DNA of 64,000 nt from Labrenzia sp. PHM005 (lineage in GTDB: Bacteria > Pseudomonadota > Alphaproteobacteria > Rhizobiales > Stappiaceae), in the NCBI RefSeq assembly GCF_006517275.1, contig NZ_CP041191.1:186001-250000 (forward strand), written 5' to 3'. This document shows, in pieces, positions 52,522 through 60,704 of the stretch (positions within the stretch are counted from its first letter, which is position 1; every line of letters begins with the position of its first letter). The notes beneath the pieces were generated by a model. That model made no database searches. It was not told where the DNA came from and saw nothing but the letters and a program-made list of their open reading frames with translations. A program made the translations under genes and the position numbers.

Positions 52522-53601
52522 ATGTTTATATTCGCCGGTGTGGATGGCACGGGGCCGGACGACGATACCCAATATAAAAATGACTTCAAAAACAGTTTCG
52601 TCAATCAGATGGGCCGGATCGGGCACTGGCAGGGATACTCCTACTACACGCGGGGTCCCACGATGGCTGGAACCGAAACCGGCGGGCTAGCGATCAATAC
52701 CTTTGCCGTGACAATGGCCAATTACACCCGCCGCAGGGCGATGTCGCCGAACAAGGTTCCGGCCGTTTTTCTGGCAGGGTACAGCCGCGGAGGCGCCGCC
52801 ATTTTGAAAACCGCGAACATGCTGAACAAGGCCAACGTCCCGGTTGAATGCCTCGTCCTGTTCGATGCTGTCGACCGCACAACAACCATTGGCGATGACG
52901 ACACCTATGTTCCGCCAAATGTCCGCACCTGCCTCCATGTGCGGCGAGACCCTTCAGCCCGGTCACGGACAAATTTCGGCTATTGCCACGCCACCCCGAA
53001 AAGCCCTGCGACCCAATACACTGAGAAGTATTTCTTCTGTACGCACGGCGGTGTTGGCGGGACACCCTGGACGGAAGAAAAATACACCACACTGGGTTAT
53101 ATCGACGAGTATACAGACGCACAGTCCCGGGCCGGACAAGTGTTGAGCCACCTGGTCCCCGGTCTCGGTGGGGTTGTTGTCGGGCAAACGCTCCCCACAC
53201 AAGTCACCCTGGCCCAGGAACAAATGGGAACCGCCATGACCCTTGGCTGGTTTTGGCCCAGGCTTGTTCAAGCGATCGCAAAGGTGATGCATCGGAATTC
53301 AGACCATAGCCCAGCCCCTGCCGGACCTGGTTCATCCGATCCCCAAACAGGCCCCGCCAACGGCAATCAGCCCGCCATGATCCGGCGCCACACGGTTGTT
53401 TCCGGCGAAAGCCTGTCGATGATTTCCTATCAGTACTACGAGGACTTCCGGCTGTTTCCGCTCATCTACGATGCCAACGCGGATCAAATCGGATCAAACT
53501 GGAACATCATTCAGCCGGGTATGACGTTCAAGATTCCAGACAAGAAATCGTTTTCAACCGCAGAGCTGAACGCAGCGCGGCAAAGGGCTCGCGGCGGTTA
53601 A
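52522..53601 (+). CDS. DUF2235-like lipase/hydrolase with C-terminal LysM domain
   Basis: A 359-residue protein with no signal peptide. Near the N-terminus is FAGVDGTGPDDD, resembling the F-D-G-T start of DUF2235/T6SS-lipase-type alpha/beta hydrolases, then the nucleophile elbow FLAGYSRGGAAI (Ser88) and LVLFDAVD. Further His-containing segments (YCHATPKSP, FFCTHGGVGG) could supply the catalytic His. After a Pro/Gly-rich linker (about residues 270-290) a LysM domain follows (about 293-346, HTVVSGESLSMISYQYY, NIIQPGMTFKIP), which binds glycan chains such as peptidoglycan. It may be an envelope-targeting or secreted effector-like enzyme. No secretion genes or immunity-like gene are adjacent. Domain calls are from motifs; the role is inference. 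Confidence 0.7.
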   Translation: MFIFAGVDGTGPDDDTQYKNDFKNSFVNQMGRIGHWQGYSYYTRGPTMAGTETGGLAINTFAVTMANYTRRRAMSPNKVPAVFLAGYSRGGAAILKTANMLNKANVPVECLVLFDAVDRTTTIGDDDTYVPPNVRTCLHVRRDPSARSRTNFGYCHATPKSPATQYTEKYFFCTHGGVGGTPWTEEKYTTLGYIDEYTDAQSRAGQVLSHLVPGLGGVVVGQTLPTQVTLAQEQMGTAMTLGWFWPRLVQAIAKVMHRNSDHSPAPAGPGSSDPQTGPANGNQPAMIRRHTVVSGESLSMISYQYYEDFRLFPLIYDANADQIGSNWNIIQPGMTFKIPDKKSFSTAELNAARQRARGG

Positions 53602-53651
53602 GATCGTTTCGGGCACTCGAAAACAACAGCTGGACCGGAAGTGTAAGAAAC

Positions 53652-53767
53652 TCAGACAGACCCGGCCCGGCATCTCCGCTCCAGCTCGAACAGCTTTTGT
53701 TTGCGCCACAGGCCGCCGCCATAGCCCGTCAAAGACCCATCGGCGCCCATGACCCGGCGGCAGCAGA
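53652..53767 (-). pseudogene. Remnant of an ada/ogt C-terminal end
   Basis: Read on the minus strand, this fragment encodes VMGADGSLTGYGGGLWRKQK followed by LFELERR and a stop, nearly identical to the last 30 residues of the Ada protein encoded at 55633. Upstream of it the methyl-acceptor motif is broken (CCRRV instead of PCHRV) and no open frame continues, so it is a truncated, non-functional copy. The nucleotide match covers 53677-53762. Confidence 0.75.
53677..53762 (-). repeat. 86-bp direct repeat, left copy (ada 3' end)
   Basis: This segment matches 55658-55743 at 81 of 86 positions in the same orientation. The two copies bracket the repeat-protein gene at 53945-55579. Sequence similarity stops sharply on the right side of the repeat. 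Confidence 0.85.
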
Positions 53768-53944
53768 CAGTGCAACTACAAGGGTTTCTGGTAACATTTT
53801 CGGCTTATCATTTTATATTGTAAATTTTTACAATATAAGTTGACGCCCCACTCTCGACGTGCAACTTCCTAAAATACACCCACCTGCCCAATGCATGAGT
53901 GAAACTCCTGTTTTTATAACCTTTTTCGTAGGGTCAAAAGAGCC
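53768..53944. other. AT-rich region upstream of the repeat-protein gene
   Basis: About 180 bases with much lower GC than the neighbours, including TTTTATATTGTAAATTTTTA, a run of palindromic AT around TATTGTAAA/TTTACAATA (TATTGTAAA...TTTTTACAATATAAG). This probably carries the promoter of the following gene. No reading frame is seen. Confidence 0.4.
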
Positions 53945-55579
53945 GTGTTAAATTTTGACGAGACCTATTATCTTACCAACAATCTGGATGTAGCTGCGAC
54001 GATCCGGGCTGGATTGGTCTCCAGTGCGCTAGAACATTTCAAGACAAGCGGATTTAGAGAAGGTCGAGATCCGCATGCTTTGTTCGATGTTGCATATTAT
54101 CTCCTGCAGAACCCGGATGTAGATGCTGCGGGAGTAAACCCGCTTGACCACTTTAACGCCTCGGGGGCAAACGAAGGCCGTAATCCCAACCCTCATTTTG
54201 ATACAGCATACTACCTAGAACAAAACCCAGATGTGGCGAACGCAGGGGTCAACGCGTTTGAGCATTTTATAAAATTCGGCGCAGATGAAGGCAGAAACCC
54301 AAGCGCAAATTTTGATGTCACTTTTTACCGCGACAACAACCCAGATGTTCGCGATGCCGGGATAAACCCGCTTGAGCACTACCTGGGTTTTGGCCTCAAC
54401 GAAGGTCGCGCACCAATTCCCGATCCCTTTGATTTGCTGGAACTAAGGCTCAGCAATTTGACATCAAACGGAAATGGCACCAGCTCCAGTCCGTCGGTTT
54501 CTGCGGACGGCAAAACCGTTGTTTTCGGCAGCTCCGCTACGAATCTGATCGTGGGGCAGACCGACAACAATGAACAGACTGATATTTTTCTGTTCGATGC
54601 CAACACAAAAAGCTTAACCAACCTCACAGTCGGCTCGAATGGCCACAACACCAATGCATCGGTGTCTTACAATGGCAATGCTGTTGCTTTTAGCAGCATA
54701 GCCACGAACCTTGTAGACGGCCAAATAGACAGCAGTAGTTCGGATATTTTCCTCTATGACGCCACCACCCAGACAACAAAAAATCTGACATTTGGTGCAA
54801 ACGCAGGAAGCTATAACGCTTCTATTTCCGGAGATGGCAACTTCGTAGTATTTGAGAGCGATGCTACCAATCTTGTTAACGGGCAATCGGATACGAATGG
54901 CCTCAAAGACATCTTTATCTACGATGTCAACTCTCAGACTGTTCAAAATCTGACGCTTGGTGCGAACGGTGAAAGCATCAAAGCTGTTACATCCCAAGAC
55001 GGAATGATTGTCGTATTTGAAAGTGACGCAACCAATCTTGTTAGTGGTCAGAACGACAACAACCTGAGCCGTGACATTTTCTTGTATAACGCCAATACCG
55101 GGAAAATGACGAACTTGACTCACGGTGGGTATAGCGGCAGCCACAACGCTTCAGTATCATCGGATGGCAAGACTGTTGTATTCAACAGCTACGCGAACAC
55201 CTTGGTAACAGGCCAAGCGGACGTCAATGGATCCTCAGATATCTTCGTGTACGATGTTGAAACTCAAACGACGTCCAACATAACGCACGGAGCGAATGGA
55301 AACAGTTTCTTCCCCGAAGTCTCTGCGAACGGCGAAACAATTTCTTTCTACAGTTACGCAAGTAATATTCACGGTGCTGGGAAGGGGGACAGTTGGATTA
55401 ACATTATCCTTTATAATATCTCGTCTCGATCTGCAAAAAACATCACTTTTGATGGCAGCGACAACAGTTATAACCCCTCCGCTTCTTCAGACGGGTTAAT
55501 CGGCGCATTTGAAAGAGGTAGTGGCGAATATACGCCCTCGGATTATAAAGTGGATATCGTTTTCTGGGAGCTCATTTGA
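53945..55579 (+). CDS. Repeat protein: four NPDV-type repeats plus seven-blade TolB-like propeller
   Basis: A 544-residue protein starting at GTG 53945. Residues 3-160 are four copies of a 38-residue unit with the pattern F-D-x2-Y-Y-L-x2-NPDV-x2-AGVNPL-x-HF-x3-G-x2-EGR-x-P; the first copy is more diverged (NNLDVAATI). Residues about 171-544 are seven repeats of about 55 residues (NLT...SADGKTVVF...ATNLV-x-GQ...DIFLYD), the PD40/TolB-type blade, fitting a closed propeller. No signal peptide is visible, so export would need a type I-like or other signal-less route; none is encoded nearby. The repeat type occurs in surface and RTX-like proteins. Codon use is more AT-rich than the flanks. The function (adhesion or sugar/protein binding) is inference. 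Confidence 0.75.
   Translation: MLNFDETYYLTNNLDVAATIRAGLVSSALEHFKTSGFREGRDPHALFDVAYYLLQNPDVDAAGVNPLDHFNASGANEGRNPNPHFDTAYYLEQNPDVANAGVNAFEHFIKFGADEGRNPSANFDVTFYRDNNPDVRDAGINPLEHYLGFGLNEGRAPIPDPFDLLELRLSNLTSNGNGTSSSPSVSADGKTVVFGSSATNLIVGQTDNNEQTDIFLFDANTKSLTNLTVGSNGHNTNASVSYNGNAVAFSSIATNLVDGQIDSSSSDIFLYDATTQTTKNLTFGANAGSYNASISGDGNFVVFESDATNLVNGQSDTNGLKDIFIYDVNSQTVQNLTLGANGESIKAVTSQDGMIVVFESDATNLVSGQNDNNLSRDIFLYNANTGKMTNLTHGGYSGSHNASVSSDGKTVVFNSYANTLVTGQADVNGSSDIFVYDVETQTTSNITHGANGNSFFPEVSANGETISFYSYASNIHGAGKGDSWINIILYNISSRSAKNITFDGSDNSYNPSASSDGLIGAFERGSGEYTPSDYKVDIVFWELI
53951..54424 (+). repeat. Four tandem coding repeats with NPDV motif
   Basis: Four in-frame units of about 114 bases each, encoding the 38-residue NPDV/EGR motif. 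The DNA copies are diverged at silent sites, so the array is old rather than freshly amplified. Confidence 0.7.
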
Positions 55580-55632
55580 AGACCTAGAAATGTTTCCCTA
55601 ATTATAGTTGAGTGTTTATTCGTTCGTTTCCC

Positions 55633-56694
55633 TTAATCGTCTGTGGCCCGATATCCTCGCTCCAGCTCGATCAGTTTTTGTTTGCGCCAAAGGCCGCCGC
55701 CATAGCCGGTCAAAGACCCATCGGCGCCCATGACCCGGTGGCAAGGGATGACAACCGCAATCTGATTGGCGCCGTTGGCGCGGGCGACCGCGCGCACGGC
55801 TTCCGGCCGTCCAAGCGCTTTTGCAACATCTGAATAGCTGCGGATGGTGCCGGCTGGAATTTTGATGAGCTCGAGCCAAACGTCTCGTGTGAAGGGTGTG
55901 CCGTGCAACGCCAGGGGTGTTTCGAAAATGGCCCGGTTACCATCAAAAAATCCGGTCAATTCTTCCTGGATTTGATCCGTGATTTCGGTCCGGCCAAAGC
56001 CGAGGCTACCACTGGCATTGCGTTGTAGTTTTTTGACTTCTGTTGGCAACGCTTTGCGGTCCAGGAATTCCAGAAGGTGCAATTGGGACTGATCAGCGAT
56101 GGCGATCATCGGTCCGAGTGGACTCGACACCCAATCCGCCTTGAGCAGCGGATTAGATGAAAAGGCCCCCGGCGCCTGTCCCAGGATCTTGGCAAAAGCG
56201 TCGCGAAATGCGCTTGGAGATTCAAAGCCGGCAGAGATCTGCGCTTCAATCACCTTGCCCCCCTCTGCCAGGGCCGAGAAACCTTCCTGCAGCCGGCGCT
56301 GGCGGGCCATTTCCAAAAATGTCATACCGAAGTGGCGTTTGAACGTCCGGCGCACAGTGGAGGGATCAAAACCCATCCGGCGGAGATCCGGCTCGCCCCA
56401 GCGGTAACCGGGACGTCTCTCCAGTTCAATGACCAAGGTCTTGATCACAGGATCTGCACTCGCTTCCGGAGCTGTCGGCTTGCAGCGTTTGCACGGCCGG
56501 AATCCAGCGTCAAAACACTCCGATACAGTCTCATAGAAAGTACAGTTCTTGCGTTTGGGCTTGCGCGCCGAACAGGTCAACCGACAGAAGATCCCGGTGG
56601 AGGCAACGCCGACAAACGCCCGCCCGTCGTAAGCCGGGTCGCGGTTCAAGAGCGCATCATAGAGCGTGTCGAAATTTGGTCGGATCATAAGCAT
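55633..56694 (-). CDS. ada: Bifunctional DNA repair methyltransferase/transcriptional activator Ada
   Basis: Ada removes methyl groups from O6-alkylguanine and from methylphosphotriesters and, once methylated, activates the adaptive response genes. The 353-residue protein has the N-terminal zinc domain with Cys37, Cys41, Cys68 and Cys71 (GIFCRLTCSARKP, RPCKRC), an AraC-type HTH region (about residues 85-180, RRTFKRHFGMTFLEMARQRRL, ISAGFESPSAFRDAF) and the C-terminal alkyltransferase with the acceptor Cys318 in VIPCHRVMG. All key cysteines are present. The last 86 bases are duplicated at 53677-53762. Confidence 0.96.
   Translation of the reverse strand: MLMIRPNFDTLYDALLNRDPAYDGRAFVGVASTGIFCRLTCSARKPKRKNCTFYETVSECFDAGFRPCKRCKPTAPEASADPVIKTLVIELERRPGYRWGEPDLRRMGFDPSTVRRTFKRHFGMTFLEMARQRRLQEGFSALAEGGKVIEAQISAGFESPSAFRDAFAKILGQAPGAFSSNPLLKADWVSSPLGPMIAIADQSQLHLLEFLDRKALPTEVKKLQRNASGSLGFGRTEITDQIQEELTGFFDGNRAIFETPLALHGTPFTRDVWLELIKIPAGTIRSYSDVAKALGRPEAVRAVARANGANQIAVVIPCHRVMGADGSLTGYGGGLWRKQKLIELERGYRATDD
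55658..55743 (-). repeat. 86-bp direct repeat, right copy (within ada)
   Basis: The intact copy of the duplicated segment; it encodes the Ada residues from the acceptor-site region to near the C-terminus. See the left copy at 53677-53762 (94% identical). Confidence 0.85.
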
Positions 56695-56793
56695 GCGACA
56701 AACATACGCCCGAACCTCGGCAGGTGCAGCCGAAATTCGGGCATGGAATTTTGCAGGTACCCTGCCGCGCCAAAGCGACAGCCGCCAACTGCT

Positions 56794-57549
56794 CTAGCCA
56801 GCGAAGTAGGTGTCGATAATTTTTTGATATTCACCAGATGCAATCATTTCTTGGAGAACACCATCCAGTTGATCCCGAAGACCTGCTAGATTGTTCTTTT
56901 TAGAAAAGGCAATGTATGACGGTATGGATGATATCTCCGGCTGTAGTTCAACCACCTTGTCGAGACCCTTGTGGTTCTTCAGGTGATGCATGGCGCCGTA
57001 TTTGTTCATAATGATCGCATCAATCCGGCCACCCATCAATTTCTTGATGTTGTTTTCGCTTTGCGGCGCATAGTCAACGGACTTCAAAGTACCAACCTTA
57101 ATTGCCTCATCGACCATTGTGCCGTAACTAATTCCATCAACCAGCCCAATTTTGTGGCCAGCAATACTGTCCATGGATCCGTCAAAGCCAACATCACTGC
57201 CTTTCTGAACCCAGACAGAGAGCACTTGCGGCATCAAAACGGTTTCCGAATAATCAAGAAACTTCACCCGTTCATCGTTCTTGTAAGCTGTGAAAATGGC
57301 GTCAGCATCGCCTTCCTTGACCATATGCAACGCACGTTTCCAAGGTAGAACCTCGATCGTTATGTCTTTACCTAGTTTTCCGAAGGCCGCTTGAAGGATC
57401 CGGACAACAATCCCGTCAGCAGAGGAGCCATCCTTGTATTCATAGGGCGGGTATTCCAATGTCACCAGTTTCACGGCTTCTGACTTTGCACTGGTAACGG
57501 ATAAGGCCAGCACGCTCGCTAATAAGACAGTTTTCAGGATTTTGATCAT
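56794..57549 (-). CDS. Periplasmic amino-acid-type substrate-binding protein (SBP_bac_3), paralog A
   Basis: A 251-residue periplasmic binding protein. After a signal peptide (MIKILKTVLLASVLALSVTS, cleavage near AKS) come KLVTLEYPPYEYKDG, DGIVVRILQAAFGKLG, VLPWKRALHMVKEGDADAIF and SIPSYIAFSKKNNLAGLRDQL, the layout of polar amino-acid binding proteins (family 3). The ATG at 57549 has GGAG six bases upstream. No permease or ATPase gene is adjacent. Such orphan binding proteins may deliver ligand to transporters or sensors elsewhere. It shares roughly half its residues with the next gene. Confidence 0.87.
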   Translation of the reverse strand: MIKILKTVLLASVLALSVTSAKSEAVKLVTLEYPPYEYKDGSSADGIVVRILQAAFGKLGKDITIEVLPWKRALHMVKEGDADAIFTAYKNDERVKFLDYSETVLMPQVLSVWVQKGSDVGFDGSMDSIAGHKIGLVDGISYGTMVDEAIKVGTLKSVDYAPQSENNIKKLMGGRIDAIIMNKYGAMHHLKNHKGLDKVVELQPEISSIPSYIAFSKKNNLAGLRDQLDGVLQEMIASGEYQKIIDTYFAG

Positions 57550-57723
57550 GATCAACTCCATTGAAAAGAGACAAGCCAACCTATCCTTAATTGGTTTCTT
57601 CAAAATAAACTCATTATAATAAACTTAAAAATACTCGCATTAATACAAATACCAATAGTATTTAGAACAGTAATTCATGACTTCTCGTTTTTTTGACCCA
57701 CACCCCGAATCAAAAACTTATTT
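57550..57723 (-). promoter_or_regulatory. AT-rich promoter region between the two binding-protein genes
   Basis: This gap has low GC and contains TATAAT on the minus strand about 70 bases before the paralog A start, a perfect -10 hexamer; a matching -35 is unclear. It implies that the two paralogs are transcribed separately or with an internal promoter. Confidence 0.4.
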
Positions 57724-58479
57724 TCATTGCCCAAAGTAGGAATCGTAGATTGTTTCGAACTCCCCACCTTTCAACATCGATTGCAATACCGTATCCAGCT
57801 GATCTCTGAGGGCAGTCAGCTTGCGTTTTTTTGAGAAGGCAATGTAGCTCGGTACCGAAGAAACTACTGGCTTCAGTTCCCTAACATCCTTCAAAGATTG
57901 AAACTTTTTCAGATGATACATGGCACCGTAACGGTTCATCATGATCACCGCCGTCCGCCCGGCAAGTAATTTCATAATATTGTGCTGACTATCTGGCGCA
58001 TATTCCAAGTGTTTAAGCAATCCGGAGTGAATCACTTCATCGGCAGCGGCGCCGTAACTCACGCCGTCCACGAGACCGATCGAAACATCGCTTAAACTTG
58101 CCAGATCACCATTGTAGGGCACTTCAACGTTCGTGAGCGCCCATAAGGATACGACCTGCGGCATGACGATGGTTTTGGAGTAATCCAGGAATTTCAAACG
58201 TTCATGGGTTTTATAGACCGTAAAAATGCCGTCAGCGGCCCCTGTTCGTGCCATCAACAAGGCCCGTTTCCAAGGCAAGACTTCGATCTCGATTTCATGG
58301 CCAAGCTTGGCAAACGCCCGGCGCAACACCCGGACAACAATGCCGTCTACCTGATCTCCTTTTTGATATTCATAGGGCGGATAGTTGAGAGTAACCAGTT
58401 TGTAGGTTTCCGCGTGTGTTCCCGTGCATAACAACCAAACGATCCCGGCCCACACGCCCAATTGCTGTATCACCTTCAT
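57724..58479 (-). CDS. Periplasmic amino-acid-type substrate-binding protein (SBP_bac_3), paralog B
   Basis: A 251-residue binding protein with a signal peptide (hydrophobic LGVWAGIVWLLCTGTHA) and the same landmarks as its neighbour: KLVTLNYPPYEYQKG, DGIVVRVLRRAFAKLG, VLPWKRALLMARTG, FLDYSKTIVMPQVVSLW and SVPSYIAFSKKRKL. The ATG at 58479 is preferred over 58503. It is upstream of paralog A on the same strand; both arose by tandem duplication. The ligand is unknown, and no membrane components are near. Confidence 0.87.
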   Translation of the reverse strand: MKVIQQLGVWAGIVWLLCTGTHAETYKLVTLNYPPYEYQKGDQVDGIVVRVLRRAFAKLGHEIEIEVLPWKRALLMARTGAADGIFTVYKTHERLKFLDYSKTIVMPQVVSLWALTNVEVPYNGDLASLSDVSIGLVDGVSYGAAADEVIHSGLLKHLEYAPDSQHNIMKLLAGRTAVIMMNRYGAMYHLKKFQSLKDVRELKPVVSSVPSYIAFSKKRKLTALRDQLDTVLQSMLKGGEFETIYDSYFGQ

Positions 58480-58891
58480 GTCCAACACCCTCAACGGCAC
58501 CAAAACTCAGAAGATCAAACTGGCATTTCTCAAAATCTCAGGCCGACAGGATCTCGTCCGCATCACGGCCACAAATATTTTATCTCGTTTAAACCACGCA
58601 CTCAGTGAATAAACTCTGCACTTCAGCGTCGAATCTCAACACTTAAACAAATATCGCTATAACAAAATAGAATTCACCCAAATGATGCTTGGCATTTATG
58701 CCAAGACAACAAATACAATAACGATTATCTCCCTATCGCACCCGTCAGGACTTACGTCTTAAGCTGAATGTTCACTCGGGGTATTTTCCATTTCATCTAG
58801 GACTCTGAACGCGGATTGAAATCTAGGCTTCAACGCATAGAGCAGCGAAATGGCCTCAGCGGAGAGCGAAACATTCAAAACGTCAACCGCA
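58480..58891. other. Intergenic region before panB end, mostly noncoding
   Basis: About 410 bases, AT-rich at 58600-58740, carrying the promoter of paralog B. A 60-codon minus-strand frame (58759-58941) overlaps the end of panB in another frame and shows no family features, so I do not call it. No RNA gene or repeat is evident. Confidence 0.45.
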
Positions 58892-59701
58892 TCACCGGTA
58901 GACCTGATCCTCTGTCGGAAAACTCCGGTCCTTGACCTCATCCGCGTAGGATTTCACCGCCGCTTCGATCTGACCGCCGAGGTTGCCATAGACCTTGACG
59001 AATTTGGGTGGCGTGGGATTGAGGCCGAGCATGTCTTCCAGAACCAGGATCTGGCCATCACATTCCGCCGAAGCGCCGATACCGATGGTCGGAATGGAAA
59101 TTCGCTTGGTGATCCTGGCCGCAAGCGGCTCGACCATGCCTTCCAGCACCAGAGCAAAGGCCCCGGCTTCAGAAACGGCCTTGGCGTCTTCTTCGTGAAT
59201 GGACCAGGTTTCCTCTTCACGCCCTTGCGTCTTGAAACCGCCCATCACATTCACCGATTGCGGGGTGAGGCCAATATGCGCCATCACCGGAATGCCGCGC
59301 TCGGTCAAAAAACGGATGGTCTCGGCCATGCGCGCACCGCCTTCCAGTTTGACAGCGCCGCATTGAGTTTCTTTCATCACCCGGGCGGCATTGCGGAAGG
59401 CTTCCGACGGGCTTTCCTCATAGGTGCCGAACGGCATATCGACCACCACAAGCGCGCGCTGGGTTCCCCGCACCACGGCCTTGCCGTGCATGATCATCAG
59501 ATCAAGCGAAACGCCGACGGTGGATTCCATGCCGTGCATCACCATGCCGAGACTGTCGCCGACCAGAATGAAGTCTGCGTATTTGTCGACAATGGCCGCC
59601 GTGTGGGCATGGTAGGACGTCAGCGAGACGATCGGTTCAGCGCCCTTGCGCTTGGCAATTTGCGGTGCGGTGATCCGGCGGACGGGTTTTTGAGCGCTCA
59701 T
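58892..59701 (-). CDS. panB: 3-methyl-2-oxobutanoate hydroxymethyltransferase PanB
   Basis: PanB transfers a hydroxymethyl group from methylene-THF to alpha-ketoisovalerate, giving ketopantoate for pantothenate and CoA. The 269-residue protein has [72 protein letters not shown] and [18 protein letters not shown], all standard. The ATG at 59701 (MSAQKPVRR) is preferred over 59716. It follows panC by 38 bases. Confidence 0.96.
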   Translation of the reverse strand: MSAQKPVRRITAPQIAKRKGAEPIVSLTSYHAHTAAIVDKYADFILVGDSLGMVMHGMESTVGVSLDLMIMHGKAVVRGTQRALVVVDMPFGTYEESPSEAFRNAARVMKETQCGAVKLEGGARMAETIRFLTERGIPVMAHIGLTPQSVNVMGGFKTQGREEETWSIHEEDAKAVSEAGAFALVLEGMVEPLAARITKRISIPTIGIGASAECDGQILVLEDMLGLNPTPPKFVKVYGNLGGQIEAAVKSYADEVKDRSFPTEDQVYR

Positions 59702-59739
59702 ATCAGGCCCTTTCAATTTAGATTGTTGGTGGCCAATGC

Positions 59740-60591
59740 TCAGGTAGCGGGTGACACAACCCGCTGATCGATCAGCAGAACCGTTCCGAACCGGACGGCA
59801 AGCAGGATGACAGCTGGCCGGTCGAGTGCACCGCCCAATTCGGCAAGTGTTTCCGCATCGCGAATGTCTACGCTTTCCACTTTTCCTAACGGCGCATCAC
59901 TAAGAGAGCCGCGAACAGCGGCTTCCAAGTCGGTAATCTGAGGTGCGCCTTTGGCGAGCTGCTCGGCTTCGTTCAAGGATTGGCTCAGCGCGAGCGCCTC
60001 TTTGCGCTGTTCAGAACTGAGGCGGACATTGCGCGAGGACATGGCGAGGCCATCGGCTTCGCGCACTGTCGGGTGGCCGATAATTTTCAGTGGCGCATCC
60101 AGATCACGCACCATCTGCTTGATCAGGACCAGCTGCTGGTAATCCTTCTCGCCGAAGACCGCGATATCCGGTGTGACGATGTTGAAGAGCTTGCTGACAA
60201 CGGTCGAAACACCGCGGAAGTGGCCGGGCCGGAGAGCGCCTTGCAGGATTGCCGAGAGGCCCGGCACCTCGACATAGGTATCTCCGCCGGCGCCATACAT
60301 TTCTTCCACGCTTGGCATGAAGACAGCATCAACCGCGTCTTGCTCCAATAGCGCCTGATCACGTGCTTCATCCCGCGGGTATGTGTCGAGATCCTCGTTC
60401 GGGCCAAATTGGGTCGGATTGACAAAGATGGTTGTGACCACCCGATCGGCTTCTGCCTTGGCCTTGCGAACCAACGACAGGTGCCCTTCGTGCAGATATC
60501 CCATGGTGGGCACAACGGCGATCGTTTCGCCCTTGCGCCGCCAACCGCGCACGACCGCGCGCATCTCCGCCTTGGTCCGGCAGATCTCCAT
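59740..60591 (-). CDS. panC: Pantothenate synthetase PanC
   Basis: PanC condenses pantoate and beta-alanine with ATP to form pantothenate. The 283-residue protein has [19 protein letters not shown] (the HxGH motif), [46 protein letters not shown] and [14 protein letters not shown] (KMSKS-like). The ATG at 60591 ([11 protein letters not shown]) gives the normal start; 60606 is an alternative. It forms an operon with panB. Confidence 0.96.
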   Translation of the reverse strand: MEICRTKAEMRAVVRGWRRKGETIAVVPTMGYLHEGHLSLVRKAKAEADRVVTTIFVNPTQFGPNEDLDTYPRDEARDQALLEQDAVDAVFMPSVEEMYGAGGDTYVEVPGLSAILQGALRPGHFRGVSTVVSKLFNIVTPDIAVFGEKDYQQLVLIKQMVRDLDAPLKIIGHPTVREADGLAMSSRNVRLSSEQRKEALALSQSLNEAEQLAKGAPQITDLEAAVRGSLSDAPLGKVESVDIRDAETLAELGGALDRPAVILLAVRFGTVLLIDQRVVSPAT

Positions 60592-60704
60592 CAGCTCTCC
60601 TCCCAATCCCCTCCCGGGATTTTTCGTTTTCGCAGGTGCAGCATAGTCACCTGAAATCGGAAGGTCCAGTATTCGTTAGTTGTCTAATATCTTTGGCCAA
60701 ATGG

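Noticed and set aside
58759..58941. A 60-codon minus-strand frame at the end of panB
   Set aside because: It overlaps panB in another frame, lacks a clear ribosome site and shows no recognisable features.
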